DNA from: Bernardetiaceae bacterium
Lineage (GTDB): Bacteria > Bacteroidota > Bacteroidia > Cytophagales > Thermoflexibacteraceae
Assembly (NCBI GenBank): GCA_025056255.1
Contig: JANWVT010000004.1
Location: forward strand, 1 to 64,000
DNA: 64,000 nt
Direction of reading: 5' to 3'
In this document: positions 42,458 to 51,211 of the stretch, piece by piece
Position numbering within the stretch: the first letter of the stretch is position 1
How the letters are laid out: every line of letters begins with the position of its first letter
Notes under the pieces: generated by a model
Told to the model about the DNA's origin: nothing
The model's database searches: none
Seen by the model: the letters and a program-made list of their open reading frames with translations, nothing else
Made by a program: the position numbers and the translations under genes

Positions 42458-43642
42458 TTAGGCATGTTTCAACTCTTCTATTGCCAGCCAGCTCATTAGT
42501 CCACAACCAAGTATCAGAGCCGACTCGTCGATATCAAAAGTAGGCGTATGCACACCTGAAACAATGCCACGTGCTTCGTTGCCAGTGCCCAAGCGATAAA
42601 AACACCCCGGAATGTGTTGAGTATAAAAAGCAAAATCTTCACCTGCCATCCATAGGTCTAAGGCTACTACATTGTCTTTGCCCACGTAAGCCTGTGCTGC
42701 ATGGCGCATTCTTGCAGTAAGAGCAGGATTGTTAATTAAATAGGGATAGCCTTTGCGAATTTCTATTTCGCAAATACCGCCCATGCTGCTTACCAACTCG
42801 GTAGCAAGTTTGCCAATTCGCCGATGTGCTTCTTCGCGCCACTCTTCGTCCATAGTACGAAAAGTTCCTTGTAGGAACACTTCGTTGGGAATCACATTGG
42901 TTATCCCTTCTGCAATGAATCGCCCAACAGAAAGCACGGAAGGAATGCGCGGTGGTGCCATGCGACTTACTACCTGCTGCAAACTAACAACCAAATGTGC
43001 GGCTATGTAGACAGGGTCTATCAGCCGGTCGGGCATCGCTGCATGTCCGCCTTTCCCTACTATGCGTATATATAGCTCGTCGGTGCTAGCCATATACATG
43101 CCCTCTCGGAAGCCAATTTTCCCAACTGGTAACTGAGGCATTACGTGCTGCCCGATAATGTGGGAAGGTGCTGGATTTTGCAACACGCCTTCTTGAATCA
43201 TCAGCGAAGCCCCTCCGGGGATTTTTTCTTCGCCGGGTTGAAAAATGAGTTTCACGGTTCCCTCAAATTCGTGGCGCAACTGTTGCAAAATGTACGCTGT
43301 TCCCAGTAGCGAGGCGGTGTGTGCATCGTGTCCACAAGCATGCATAACCCCTTCATGCACCGATTTATAAGGCACCTCATTCATTTCCTTAATAGGCAGA
43401 GCATCTATATCGGCACGCAAAGCAACTGTTTTTTTCTCCGGATGGCGCCCCTCTATTAGAGCAACTACTCCTGTTGTCGCCATCTTTTGAGGTGCTAGCC
43501 CCATATGGGTCAGCTCTTGGGCAATGTAGGCTGCTGTTTGGAATTCCCAGAAAGACAGCTCAGGATAAGTATGCAAATGGCGCCGATGAGCCACTACTTG
43601 CTCTGCAATGCTTTGGGCTAAGTGCTGAATTTGTGTTAGCAT
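42458..43642 (-). CDS. M20-family amidohydrolase (N-acyl-amino acid hydrolase type)
   Basis: A 394-residue cytoplasmic metallopeptidase. The two-metal site is shown by MHACGHDAHTASLLG (about residues 98-112), GEEKIPGGASLMI and GKGGHAAMP, with the final ligand in LWMAGEDFAFY. The dimerisation domain lies in the middle. Relatives cleave N-acetyl or other N-acyl amino acids, hippurate or indole-acetyl conjugates; the substrate cannot be told. No Shine-Dalgarno is seen. It is a single gene between the sigma operon and a divergent exported protein. Confidence 0.9.
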   Translation of the reverse strand: MLTQIQHLAQSIAEQVVAHRRHLHTYPELSFWEFQTAAYIAQELTHMGLAPQKMATTGVVALIEGRHPEKKTVALRADIDALPIKEMNEVPYKSVHEGVMHACGHDAHTASLLGTAYILQQLRHEFEGTVKLIFQPGEEKIPGGASLMIQEGVLQNPAPSHIIGQHVMPQLPVGKIGFREGMYMASTDELYIRIVGKGGHAAMPDRLIDPVYIAAHLVVSLQQVVSRMAPPRIPSVLSVGRFIAEGITNVIPNEVFLQGTFRTMDEEWREEAHRRIGKLATELVSSMGGICEIEIRKGYPYLINNPALTARMRHAAQAYVGKDNVVALDLWMAGEDFAFYTQHIPGCFYRLGTGNEARGIVSGVHTPTFDIDESALILGCGLMSWLAIEELKHA

Positions 43643-43743
43643 ATGGCAATTTTGGTTTCATTTTTGTTAATGTCGTTACAGACTAGGATGCAATTTTTGC
43701 TACCTTCGCATAAATTGCAACGTATTATTTAAATGCATATTCT

Positions 43744-44253
43744 ATGAAGAAAAGACTGAGTTTCTCCCTCTTATTGTCGTTGTTTGCTGTTGCCTTGTGC
43801 TATGCACAAACGGAAACCCCTGAAACCCGTGCTAAGAAAAAAATGGAGCAAACCATTAAGTACATTGACTCCAAAATTACAGATGCAACTAAAAAACTGA
43901 CCGCCGCTCAGAAAAAAGAACTCATTGAAGCACGCATTGCTTACGAGCAAGGACTCGACAGCATTCCGCTAATTAAATCGGAAATTGCCAAAGAGGCAGA
44001 GGCGATTAAAGCCAAAGCGGCAGAACTGAATGCAAAAGTAGCTTCCAGTGATGAAGAAGCTGAGCAAATCAATGCAGAGAAAGCAGCGCTTGCCAAAAGA
44101 ACAGAAGAGTTGAAAGACAGACAAGAAGATCTAAAAACCATGCCAGAACGCCTAAAAAATACCTTCGATGAAGCTGTTAAAAAAGTGCTTAAAGGCGATC
44201 AACTCAAGATATACAATGAAATGCTTGCCGCTCAAAAATCTAAGAAAAGCTAA
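43744..44253 (+). CDS. Exported coiled-coil protein, hypothetical
   Basis: A 169-residue protein: signal peptide to about residue 21 (ALCYAQ), then a charged, Ala/Lys/Glu-rich helical body with heptads (KEAEAIKAKAAELNAKVA, EEAEQINAEKAALAKRTEEL) resembling Skp/OmpH chaperones in shape though not in motifs. It begins with an acidic-basic helix ETRAKKKMEQTIKYIDSKI. Periplasmic, probably oligomeric; I do not assign a function. A strong terminator follows 27 bases after the stop, so it is transcribed alone. Confidence 0.72.
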   Translation: MKKRLSFSLLLSLFAVALCYAQTETPETRAKKKMEQTIKYIDSKITDATKKLTAAQKKELIEARIAYEQGLDSIPLIKSEIAKEAEAIKAKAAELNAKVASSDEEAEQINAEKAALAKRTEELKDRQEDLKTMPERLKNTFDEAVKKVLKGDQLKIYNEMLAAQKSKKS

Positions 44254-44279
44254 CTAACCGACTGAGTAATAAAGTTGAG

Positions 44280-44313
44280 GTTGTCACTCTGCAAAGGGTG
44301 ACAACTTTTTTTT
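44280..44313 (+). terminator. Rho-independent terminator after the coiled-coil protein gene
   Basis: GTTGTCAC (44280-44287) pairs with GTGACAAC (44298-44305), a ten-base loop, and is followed by eight T. Confidence 0.9.
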
Positions 44314-44357
44314 CTTAAAAATTAGTTCTGTATAGCTATTGCCTGTTTTGAGCGGCA

Positions 44358-44365
44358 TAATTTTG
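44358..44365 (+). promoter_or_regulatory. Promoter -7 element of tgt
   Basis: TAATTTTG fits TAnnTTTG; TTG at 44339-44341 lies 16 bases upstream. The tgt ATG is 29 bases downstream. Confidence 0.4.
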
Positions 44366-44393
44366 CATTTTTGATTGACAAGTTTAAAGCAAC

Positions 44394-45533
44394 ATGCCAC
44401 GCCTATCCTTTCAACTGCAAGCTACTGACACTACTACCGCTGCCCGTGCAGGAGAAATCACAACCGACCACGGTAAAATTCAAACGCCTATATTTATGCC
44501 CGTAGGTACGGTGGCAACCGTGAAGGCTGTACATACCCGCGAGTTAGAACATGACGTAAAAGCACAGATTATTCTGGGAAATACCTATCATTTGTATCTG
44601 CGTCCTGGACTTTCTATTTTGGAACAAGCCGGCGGACTGCACCAATTCAATGGTTGGAACAAACCCATCTTAACCGACAGCGGCGGCTATCAGGTGTTTT
44701 CCCTTGCCGACCGCCGCAAGATAAACGAAGAAGGTGCAATGTTCCAGTCGCACATCGATGGCTCTCGCCATTTGTTCACACCCGAAAAAGTAATGGATAT
44801 TCAACGCATCATTGGCGCTGACATTGTGATGGCTTTCGACGAGTGCCCCCCCTATCCTTGCGACTACAGCTATGCTAAAAAGTCAATGGAACTGACTCAT
44901 CGCTGGCTGCGACGCTGCATCAAGCGCTTCGACAGCACCGAGCCGCGCTATGGTTATGAGCAAACCCTCTTTCCTATTTTGCAAGGCAGCGTTTTTAAAG
45001 ACTTGCGCAAAGCCTCTGCCGAAGAAATTGCTTCATTAGACCGCGCAGGCAATGCCATCGGTGGACTCTCAGTAGGCGAGCCCGCTGAGCAGATGTATGA
45101 AATGACTGGCTTGGTTTGTGAAATCCTACCCAAAGACAAACCCCGCTACCTTATGGGGGTAGGCACACCTGCCAACATCTTGGAGTGTATTGCCCTTGGC
45201 GTAGATATGTTCGACTGTGTCATGCCCACTCGAAACGGACGCAATGGCATGTTATTTACCTCAGAAGGCATCATCAATATCAAAAATGAAAAATGGAAAA
45301 GTGACTTTTCCCCGCTCGACCCACAAGTAGGCGGATACGTAAACACCTTCTACAGCAAAGCCTACTTGCGCCACCTGATTGTTGCCGGTGAACTACTAGG
45401 TGGACAAATTGCTAGTTTGCAAAACCTCAGCTTTTATCTTTGGCTGGTAACTCAAGCACGCCAGCACATTTTAGCTGGCACTTTCGGCGCGTGGAAAAAG
45501 CAAATGATGGAAAAAGTAACGCGTCGGTTGTGA
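44394..45533 (+). CDS. tgt: Queuine/preQ1 tRNA-ribosyltransferase
   Basis: The 379-residue enzyme exchanges guanine 34 of GUN anticodon tRNAs for a queuosine precursor. Visible are TPIFMPVGTVATVKAV, the substrate Asp in ILTDSGGYQVFSL (about residues 92-104), FDECPPYP, GGLSVGEP, and the nucleophile region MFDCVMPTRNGRNGMLF. The C-terminal zinc site, normally CxCxxC plus His, is degenerate: the segment before FYSKAYLRHL reads VGGYVN, so all three Cys are missing while the His remains (see findings). Otherwise length and motifs are standard. Confidence 0.95.
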   Translation: MPRLSFQLQATDTTTAARAGEITTDHGKIQTPIFMPVGTVATVKAVHTRELEHDVKAQIILGNTYHLYLRPGLSILEQAGGLHQFNGWNKPILTDSGGYQVFSLADRRKINEEGAMFQSHIDGSRHLFTPEKVMDIQRIIGADIVMAFDECPPYPCDYSYAKKSMELTHRWLRRCIKRFDSTEPRYGYEQTLFPILQGSVFKDLRKASAEEIASLDRAGNAIGGLSVGEPAEQMYEMTGLVCEILPKDKPRYLMGVGTPANILECIALGVDMFDCVMPTRNGRNGMLFTSEGIINIKNEKWKSDFSPLDPQVGGYVNTFYSKAYLRHLIVAGELLGGQIASLQNLSFYLWLVTQARQHILAGTFGAWKKQMMEKVTRRL

Positions 45534-45575
45534 TAGCTCCAATCTTTCCTTAGCTACTGCAGTAACCCAAAAAAC

Positions 45576-45606
45576 AACCTAACGGGTTTTAAAACCCATT
45601 TGGGTT
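45576..45606. repeat. Palindromic REP-like sequence after tgt
   Basis: GGGTTTTAAAACCC (45584-45597) is a perfect palindrome. It lies within a longer imperfect one, AACCTAACGGGTTTT and AAAACCCATTTGGGTT. Single in this window, but its make-up resembles palindromic intergenic repeats of Bacteroidota. It may also act as a two-way transcription stop. Confidence 0.5.
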
Positions 45607-45610
45607 TAAG

Positions 45611-45825
45611 TAGTTGTGGAGGTTTTTGTAAGGTTTGCTTTGCCGAATGTCTATTTATAAAGGCAAACTCGCTACCGTTTGTGTCCTCATCAACAACTCT
45701 GTTGCCCCCTTAGCTCGGGCGCTACTGTGTAGCAAGGTTGTTTTCAGCTACTTGCGATCATCTTGCCATCTTGTCGCAGTAGTGATTTAGGTTTTTGCCC
45801 CTGTAAAACCCACACATGCTCCAAT
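45611..45825. repeat. Dispersed intergenic repeat, copy C
   Basis: A 215-base relative of copies A and B: head GGAGGTTTTTGTAAGGTTTGC with AAAGGCAAACTCGC and GTCCTCAT, middle AGCAAGGTTGTTTT and CTTGCCATCTT as in A, and the tail AGTGATTTAGGTTTTTGCCCCTGTAAAACC. It lacks the CGTGGAGATA block shared by A and B. No gene is seen in it; 45826-45923 holds nothing recognisable. Confidence 0.65.
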
Positions 45826-45923
45826 TTCCTACTCGAGCCAATTGCTTACTACCCCAACTAGGCATTAACGCAACACACAAGCATACCGTTTGGCTATCAT
45901 ATGCATATTGATATCAATTATGC

Positions 45924-46058
45924 CTATTGGTACTGAATGCGGTTATAGTAGTTCCACTTCTTTTTGTAGCCCTTTCGATTGACAGCACAACCCGACTTAG
46001 CACAAGAAGCAGCACCCATCCCTAAAAGAACGAGCCCAATTAACAACAGTTTTCTCAT
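45924..46058 (-). CDS. Very small lipoprotein (44 residues), hypothetical
   Basis: An ATG at 46058 opens a 44-codon frame: a lysine-tagged hydrophobic signal (MRKLLLIGLVLLGMG), the lipobox AASC (Cys 19), then a short very basic mature peptide with one more Cys and many Tyr/Lys/Arg (KSGCAVNRKGYKKKWNYYNR). Such tiny basic lipoproteins occur in Bacteroidota, but I cannot name the family. It is divergent from the TPR protein gene. The good lipobox and conserved layout make it likely to be real despite its length. Confidence 0.68.
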   Translation of the reverse strand: MRKLLLIGLVLLGMGAASCAKSGCAVNRKGYKKKWNYYNRIQYQ

Positions 46059-46224
46059 TGATGGTTTTCCTCCAATAGTTAGTTATTCTACAACAATGAC
46101 TCAATAAAATCTGTACAAAAGAAACGTGATTTAGGAAAAATTTTACATGCGGCAGACAGCAAAAAACAAATAATTAATCTAACTTTCTATGGCTATTCCA
46201 AAAACTCATAATCACTTCTTTACT

Positions 46225-47562
46225 ATGAAACGAGCATTATTTTTTATTTGTTTCGTAGCCTGTATATGGAAAGTGCATATTTCTTCAGCTCAAAAAGGCA
46301 GCGGTATTGAATATTATGTGAACGCCCAGAATCTGCACAAAGCGAAGCGATACGATGCCGCCTTACAACAGTATAATAAAGCTATACAAGCCGAGCCACA
46401 AGTGCCAGACTATTGGTATGGCATGGCAGAGTGTTGGTGGGATATGAAAAACCCTGCCAAAGCACTGGAAACATTAGCTAAGTGCACCGAAGTGAAAAAA
46501 GAATATGCAAAAGCCTATGAACTGGCAGCTAAGATATACGAAACTGCTAAAGCTTTCGATAAAGCTGGTGCGCAACACGAACAAGCTTTTGAGTATCAAA
46601 AAGACCCAGTAAAAAAAATAGCGGCTGCTGTTGCCAGTGCTACTGCCTATATCAAAGTCCGCTCGTACGACCGAGCACTTGCTATCATAGAAAAAGGTAA
46701 AAGCTTGCAAGCGAACAATCCTGATTTGAACTATTTAGAAGCAAAAATATACAACCAGCAAAAGCAATATCAGAAAACCATTGGTGCATTAAATACCTTT
46801 ATCCCCAAACTACCTTCCAGTATTGCCCCTAAAGACCTTGCCAGATACTACTTTGAACTGGGCTATGCTTACTATTGTTTAGAAGATTATTCCAAAGCCA
46901 ACGAGTTTTTGCAGAAAGCCGATATTGGTATATTCAAGCCGCGTGTTTATGAACTCTCTGCTGAGTATTTTTTCAAAACAGCTGACGCATATGCAAAAGT
47001 TTACGAATACGAAAAAGCTCGTGAATTTGCTAGTCAAGCTATCAAAATCAGACCGAACTACAAGGAAGCCAATGAGTTATTGAGAGATATCAACGAGTCG
47101 AGTGAGGAAATTATGAAGCGGATACGTGCACAAATGGACTCAATTAACAAAGAAAAAAATCCCGAAAAACGCTCTAAAATGCACTGTGAGCTGTGCCGTA
47201 ACCAATTCAAAGCCGGTGAATACGCTGCTGCTATTGTTTCTGCTGAAGAATGCTTGCGTACTAATCAGAAAAACATTGTATTTGTTTTCTACAAGTCCAT
47301 TGCCCAATATAAAAGTGGGAACCACACTATGGCTATTTTTGAAATGGACAAAATCTCCAAGGTGCCTACTTTGCCGCCTGAAACCAAAGCCATGATGCTA
47401 TTTGCCTTAGGACTGATGTACAAAGAAGACAAACAGCCACAAATGGCAGCCAGTTATTTCAAGCGCATGAATGGGACGCCTTTTGCCGAAGCCGCTCGAA
47501 TAGAGCTAAAAGCCCTTCGAAAAGTCGAGAGTGCTTCTGCTGATGAAGAGGAAGATAGTTAA
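46225..47562 (+). CDS. Exported TPR-repeat protein
   Basis: A 445-residue protein with a signal peptide (to about residue 23, KVHISSAQ) followed by about eight tetratricopeptide-like helical pairs (KAKRYDAALQQYNKAIQAEP, AKALETLAKC, YEYEKAREFASQAIKIRP, MAASYFKRM). The tail is acidic (SADEEEDS). The ATG at 46225 gives a normal signal peptide; an ATG 36 bases upstream is the alternative. Probably a periplasmic scaffold, as in peptidoglycan-linked or type IX-associated TPR proteins; no OmpA or WD40-like domain is present. Confidence 0.82.
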   Translation: MKRALFFICFVACIWKVHISSAQKGSGIEYYVNAQNLHKAKRYDAALQQYNKAIQAEPQVPDYWYGMAECWWDMKNPAKALETLAKCTEVKKEYAKAYELAAKIYETAKAFDKAGAQHEQAFEYQKDPVKKIAAAVASATAYIKVRSYDRALAIIEKGKSLQANNPDLNYLEAKIYNQQKQYQKTIGALNTFIPKLPSSIAPKDLARYYFELGYAYYCLEDYSKANEFLQKADIGIFKPRVYELSAEYFFKTADAYAKVYEYEKAREFASQAIKIRPNYKEANELLRDINESSEEIMKRIRAQMDSINKEKNPEKRSKMHCELCRNQFKAGEYAAAIVSAEECLRTNQKNIVFVFYKSIAQYKSGNHTMAIFEMDKISKVPTLPPETKAMMLFALGLMYKEDKQPQMAASYFKRMNGTPFAEAARIELKALRKVESASADEEEDS

Positions 47563-47585
47563 ATTTTTACTCTTACTTTGCAAAC

Positions 47586-48452
47586 ATGTTTGCACCCTCC
47601 GAACTCATTCTGAACCCTGACGGAAGTATCTACCACCTGCATTTGCAGCCCGAACACCTATCCACTACTGTGATAGTAGTCGGCGACCCTGACCGTGTAG
47701 CTAAGGTAAGTCGCCACTTTGACCGCCTCGACTTTCAAACCCGCAAGCGTGAGTTTGTGACTCATACAGGCAGCATAGGCAGCAAGCGCATCACTGTTAT
47801 TTCCTCTGGCATAGGCACGGATAACGTAGAAATCTTATTAACAGAACTCGACGCACTTGCCAACATAGACTTACTTACCCGCACCATCAAGCCGCAACAT
47901 ACCTGTCTAAATATTATTCGCATCGGCACTTCTGGTGCCCTGCAAGCAGATATTCCAGTAGGCAGTCGCTTAATTTCTATTGCTGCCGCAGGTTTAGATA
48001 ACCTAATGAATTTCTACGATTTGCAGCAGTCGCATCAGCAGCGAGCTTTCTGTGTAGCCCTACAACAGGCTACTGGGCTGCCTTTTACTCCCTACCGCGT
48101 AAGCGCCGATGCTGGATTAGTTCGTTTGTTTGCCGAAGGTAGCTTGCAAGGGATTACGCTAACTACTCCCGGATTTTACGCGCCGCAAGGCAGGCACTTA
48201 CGCGCCGCTCGACTATTGCCACGCTTTTTAGAACAATGTGCTCATTTTCAATGGAATAGTGAGCGGCTCGCCAACTTTGAAATGGAAACAGCTGCTTATT
48301 ATGCTTTTGCCGAGCTGCTGGGGCATCGGGCTGTATCGCTAAATGCCATCCTTGCCAATCGTATTTTGCAGCAATTTGACGAAAATCCTCAAGCTACTGT
48401 GGATAGCCTGATTCAATTTGCATTAGCAAAAATTGTTGCTTCCGACTTATAA
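47586..48452 (+). CDS. Nucleoside phosphorylase (uridine phosphorylase-like)
   Basis: The 288-residue enzyme has the PNP/UDP family pattern: VIVVGDPDRVAKVS for phosphate binding (about residues 29-42), ITVISSGIGTDNVEILLTEL, IIRIGTSGALQADIPVGS with the signature (about residues 110-127), and the nucleoside-binding FEMETAAYYAFAELLGH (about residues 232-248). It cleaves nucleosides with phosphate to base and ribose 1-phosphate; uridine is the likeliest substrate given the family. The gene begins 24 bases after the TPR gene and is followed at 12 bases by a small exported protein. Confidence 0.88.
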   Translation: MFAPSELILNPDGSIYHLHLQPEHLSTTVIVVGDPDRVAKVSRHFDRLDFQTRKREFVTHTGSIGSKRITVISSGIGTDNVEILLTELDALANIDLLTRTIKPQHTCLNIIRIGTSGALQADIPVGSRLISIAAAGLDNLMNFYDLQQSHQQRAFCVALQQATGLPFTPYRVSADAGLVRLFAEGSLQGITLTTPGFYAPQGRHLRAARLLPRFLEQCAHFQWNSERLANFEMETAAYYAFAELLGHRAVSLNAILANRILQQFDENPQATVDSLIQFALAKIVASDL

Positions 48453-48463
48453 CCTTCTTTACA

Positions 48464-48916
48464 ATGCATTTTTGCTTAACTGTTAGTTGGCTATTGATGG
48501 TGTTATTACCCGTAGGAACAACGCTTGCGCAGTCAGACAAGGACGATGCCATCATTCGTGCTGCTTTGCAAGCACAGGCTATTGCCTGGAATAACGCAGA
48601 CTTAGATGGGTTTATGTCTTACTACTTGCGCTCCGACAAATTAAAATTTGTCAGTAAAAATGGTGTACAGTATGGTTGGCAATCTCTTTATGAGCGTTAT
48701 CAAAAAAACTACTCGGGCAAGGAAGGTATGGGCAAACTGCAATTTGATGTTGTTGAGAATGAACGACTTGCCTCAGATGTTTTCCAAACTATTGGCAAAT
48801 GGGAACTAAAACGCATTACCAAAGATGGCAAAGAAGAAATGCTTGGTGGCTACTTTACCCTCATATGGCGCAAAATCAAGGGCAAATGGCTTATTGTAGC
48901 CGATCACACTAGTTAG
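48464..48916 (+). CDS. Exported NTF2-like protein (DUF4440/SnoaL type)
   Basis: A 150-residue protein with a signal peptide (to about residue 22) and an NTF2-like cone fold: helix DAIIRAALQAQAIAWNNADLDGFM, strands SDKLKFVSKNGVQYGW, and the C-terminal FTLIWRKIKGKWLIVADHTS. Such domains bind small ligands or act as enzymes; no catalytic residues are certain here. It follows the phosphorylase by 12 bases. Confidence 0.85.
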   Translation: MHFCLTVSWLLMVLLPVGTTLAQSDKDDAIIRAALQAQAIAWNNADLDGFMSYYLRSDKLKFVSKNGVQYGWQSLYERYQKNYSGKEGMGKLQFDVVENERLASDVFQTIGKWELKRITKDGKEEMLGGYFTLIWRKIKGKWLIVADHTS

Positions 48917-48997
48917 ATGCTACATTTCGGAATCGTGTGTGCAGATTTTGGTTGTGAACTATCTTTTAAACAAAATTTTCCAACTTGAAATAAATCA

Positions 48998-50176
48998 TTA
49001 CTGAATCACTGTTGGTTTGCGGAAAGATTGGTTGGGGTTGAACAGATAGCGATAGGTAGTATGTACCTTTGCAACTTCACTGCCAAGCATTTGCGCTACT
49101 TTTATCATTTTGGGGTTAAAGTCGCCTATCCAATTCATTTCCAAGTGTTTATAGCGGAAGTTTTTTACATTCGTAATCTGGCGAGCATATCCTACAATGG
49201 CAGACTCTACCCCTCTGCCTTGAAATTCAGGGACAACACCAAATACTAGCCCAACCATTTTGTCAAAGTCTTTGGTAAGTTTGAACCAAAGGAAGCGGAT
49301 AATGCCTAATAAATTAAACTTGCCAGTGTTCATCACTTTTAGCGCCTGGTTTAAATCTGGGATATTGATGTAGAAGGCAATAGGCTCTTCTTTGTAGTAG
49401 GCAAAGTAAATGATTTTGGGGTCTAAAATTGGTGCCATCTGTTTAATGAGGTTTTGTGCCTGCTCTCGGGTCATTTCACTTACGCCCTCATGTTTTGTCC
49501 ATGCCTTGTTGTAAATAGTGCGAAAATCTTCGGCATATTTCATCAGGTTCTTTTTATCTATGCACTCAAACCGATAGTCGGGGTTGCGATAGATGCGCTC
49601 GGCACGTGCTTTCAATACGGGAGATAGGTCTTGGTCCACAGGGCGATAAAAGGTAAACTGCCGAAAATATTCGCGAAAACCATAAGCCTCGAATAAATCT
49701 TTGTAGTACGGATGGTGATAAAACATGCCATAGTTGGGGATTCTGTCGAATCCCTCAGTGAGTAAGCCCCACCAAGAGTCGCGCTCGCCAAAATTAATAG
49801 GACCGTCCATAGCTTCCATGCCTTGCTGTTGCAACCAGTTTTTACAGGTATCGAAGAGCTGGAAGGCGGCAGCTTGGTCGTTAATACATTCAAAAAAGCC
49901 CATGCCGCCGGTCGGTTGGTCGTTGTCTTGCATAATAGTTTTATTGTTTACAAAAGCTGCAACCCTTCCTACAACTTCACCTCTGTCATTTTCCAGTAAC
50001 CAGCGAATACATTTGCCGTGAGCGAAAAACTTATTTTTTGTGGGGTCAAATACTTTTTCAATATCGGCGTCTAAGGGACGTACCCAATATGGGTTATTTT
50101 GGTACAATTTTACAGGCAGCATCAGAAAAGCTTTGCGATGTGCTGCCGTAGTAACTTCTTTGAGGTGATAGTGCAT
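48998..50176 (-). CDS. GNAT-fold acetyltransferase-like protein
   Basis: A 392-residue protein of a Bacteroidota family with a tandem N-acetyltransferase-like fold. Visible are NPYWVRPLDADIEKVFDPTKN near the start, DGPINFGERDSWWGLL in the middle and an acetyl-CoA-binding-like loop VVPEFQGRGVESAIVGYA (about residues 312-329). No acceptor can be predicted. ATG 50176 is chosen over an upstream TTG. It is monocistronic by position. Confidence 0.8.
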   Translation of the reverse strand: MHYHLKEVTTAAHRKAFLMLPVKLYQNNPYWVRPLDADIEKVFDPTKNKFFAHGKCIRWLLENDRGEVVGRVAAFVNNKTIMQDNDQPTGGMGFFECINDQAAAFQLFDTCKNWLQQQGMEAMDGPINFGERDSWWGLLTEGFDRIPNYGMFYHHPYYKDLFEAYGFREYFRQFTFYRPVDQDLSPVLKARAERIYRNPDYRFECIDKKNLMKYAEDFRTIYNKAWTKHEGVSEMTREQAQNLIKQMAPILDPKIIYFAYYKEEPIAFYINIPDLNQALKVMNTGKFNLLGIIRFLWFKLTKDFDKMVGLVFGVVPEFQGRGVESAIVGYARQITNVKNFRYKHLEMNWIGDFNPKMIKVAQMLGSEVAKVHTTYRYLFNPNQSFRKPTVIQ

Positions 50177-50353
50177 AGTGTGGTTAGCAGTGGTAGGCGT
50201 TTGCAAATTAATGAAAGTAATGCGAGTGATGCAGTTAATTATTAAAAAAATGCCCTTGCCATTGTTTAGTTCTGCACAAACAACCTACTAACTGGGTATG
50301 TGGATTAGTTACATGTGTAGATGCATGCAATGGCATGGTTTTGCTCTGCATAC
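50177..50353. other. Intergenic stretch between the acetyltransferase-like gene and the remnant
   Basis: No gene or repeat is recognised here. It should contain the promoter of the leftward acetyltransferase-like gene. Confidence 0.3.
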
Positions 50354-50524
50354 TTAGTAGGTGTTAACTTTTACAACTGCAAACGAGTATGAGAGGTGCA
50401 TCAGTTTTTTTTGAAAAGCACACAATGCTTTTGAGCAAATCTTTATTAGGGCATATGAGCGACGCCCCACCAAGTCGAGAATTTGCGTTTTGATGAGGTT
50501 TTTGAATAACTGAACGTTGCTTTG
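50354..50524 (-). pseudogene. Possible gene remnant, transposase-like C-terminus
   Basis: A stop-free minus-strand frame of 56 codons follows an in-frame TAA and ends at TAA. Its translation includes LFKNLIKTQILDLVGRRS, YALIKICSKALCAFQKKL and MHLSYSFAV, a pattern of alternating aliphatic and basic residues like the C-terminal helix of insertion-sequence transposases. No start codon, inverted repeats or target-site duplication were found. Low confidence: it may be chance. A second overlapping frame (50364-50552) is less protein-like. Confidence 0.3.
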
Positions 50525-50746
50525 TTAATACATTTCTGTTGAGTTGTGCCAAATCAACTTGGCAATCAGCTACTTAGGATAGAAAAAACAAAAAGGTAGA
50601 GAAGCTAAAAAAGTAGGACGCTGTTTTCATTTGCTGAAAAAAATACTTGCTGCCATGCTAATGAGGTTGCTGTTAGAAGCTTGTGTTACAAAGCTTTGGT
50701 GGCATAAATTGCATTTTTATTTAACTTGGCTTGTTTTTCAAGGAGA

Positions 50747-51178
50747 ATGGAAGTCAAAATTATCAATCGTTCGGGGCATCCGTTGCCGACTTATCAAACT
50801 GCTTTTTCGGCAGGCATGGATATTTACGCACACTTGGCACAACCTGTTGTACTAGCACCTCTGCAACGGGCACTGATTCCCACAGGGTTGTATATTGAGT
50901 TGCCAGCAGGTTTTGAGGCTCAAATTCGCCCGCGCAGCGGGTTGGCATGGCAACATGGTATCAGCATTGTAAATGCGCCCGGCACTATCGATGCAGACTA
51001 TCGCGGCGAAATTAAAGTGTTGCTCATTAACTTAGGTGAACAATCTTTTACGGTTGAAAACGGCACACGCATTGCCCAAATGGTCATTGCGCGTCATGAG
51101 CGTGTTGTTTGGCAACCGGTAGAGAGTCTGTCGGAGACTGAACGCGGTGCAGGTGGCTATGGTAGCACAGGGGTTTGA
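50747..51178 (+). CDS. dut: dUTP diphosphatase
   Basis: The 143-residue enzyme hydrolyses dUTP to dUMP and so keeps uracil out of DNA while supplying dTMP synthesis. All five trimeric dUTPase motifs are present: SAGMDIYA (I), [11 protein letters not shown] (II) and [14 protein letters not shown] (III), RIAQMVI (IV) and [10 protein letters not shown] (V). The start is ATG 50747; AGGAG lies only one base upstream, too close for normal Shine-Dalgarno use. It is followed by a convergent lipase gene. Confidence 0.96.
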   Translation: MEVKIINRSGHPLPTYQTAFSAGMDIYAHLAQPVVLAPLQRALIPTGLYIELPAGFEAQIRPRSGLAWQHGISIVNAPGTIDADYRGEIKVLLINLGEQSFTVENGTRIAQMVIARHERVVWQPVESLSETERGAGGYGSTGV

Positions 51179-51211
51179 CAAGCTGTATTAGCTCAGAATA
51201 AGGTTTTTACA

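Noticed and set aside
50400-50445. AAAAGCA / TGCTTTT hairpin with a T-run as terminator
   Set aside because: The T-run lies before the hairpin on the plus strand and appears as A after it on the minus strand, so it has the wrong order for either direction.
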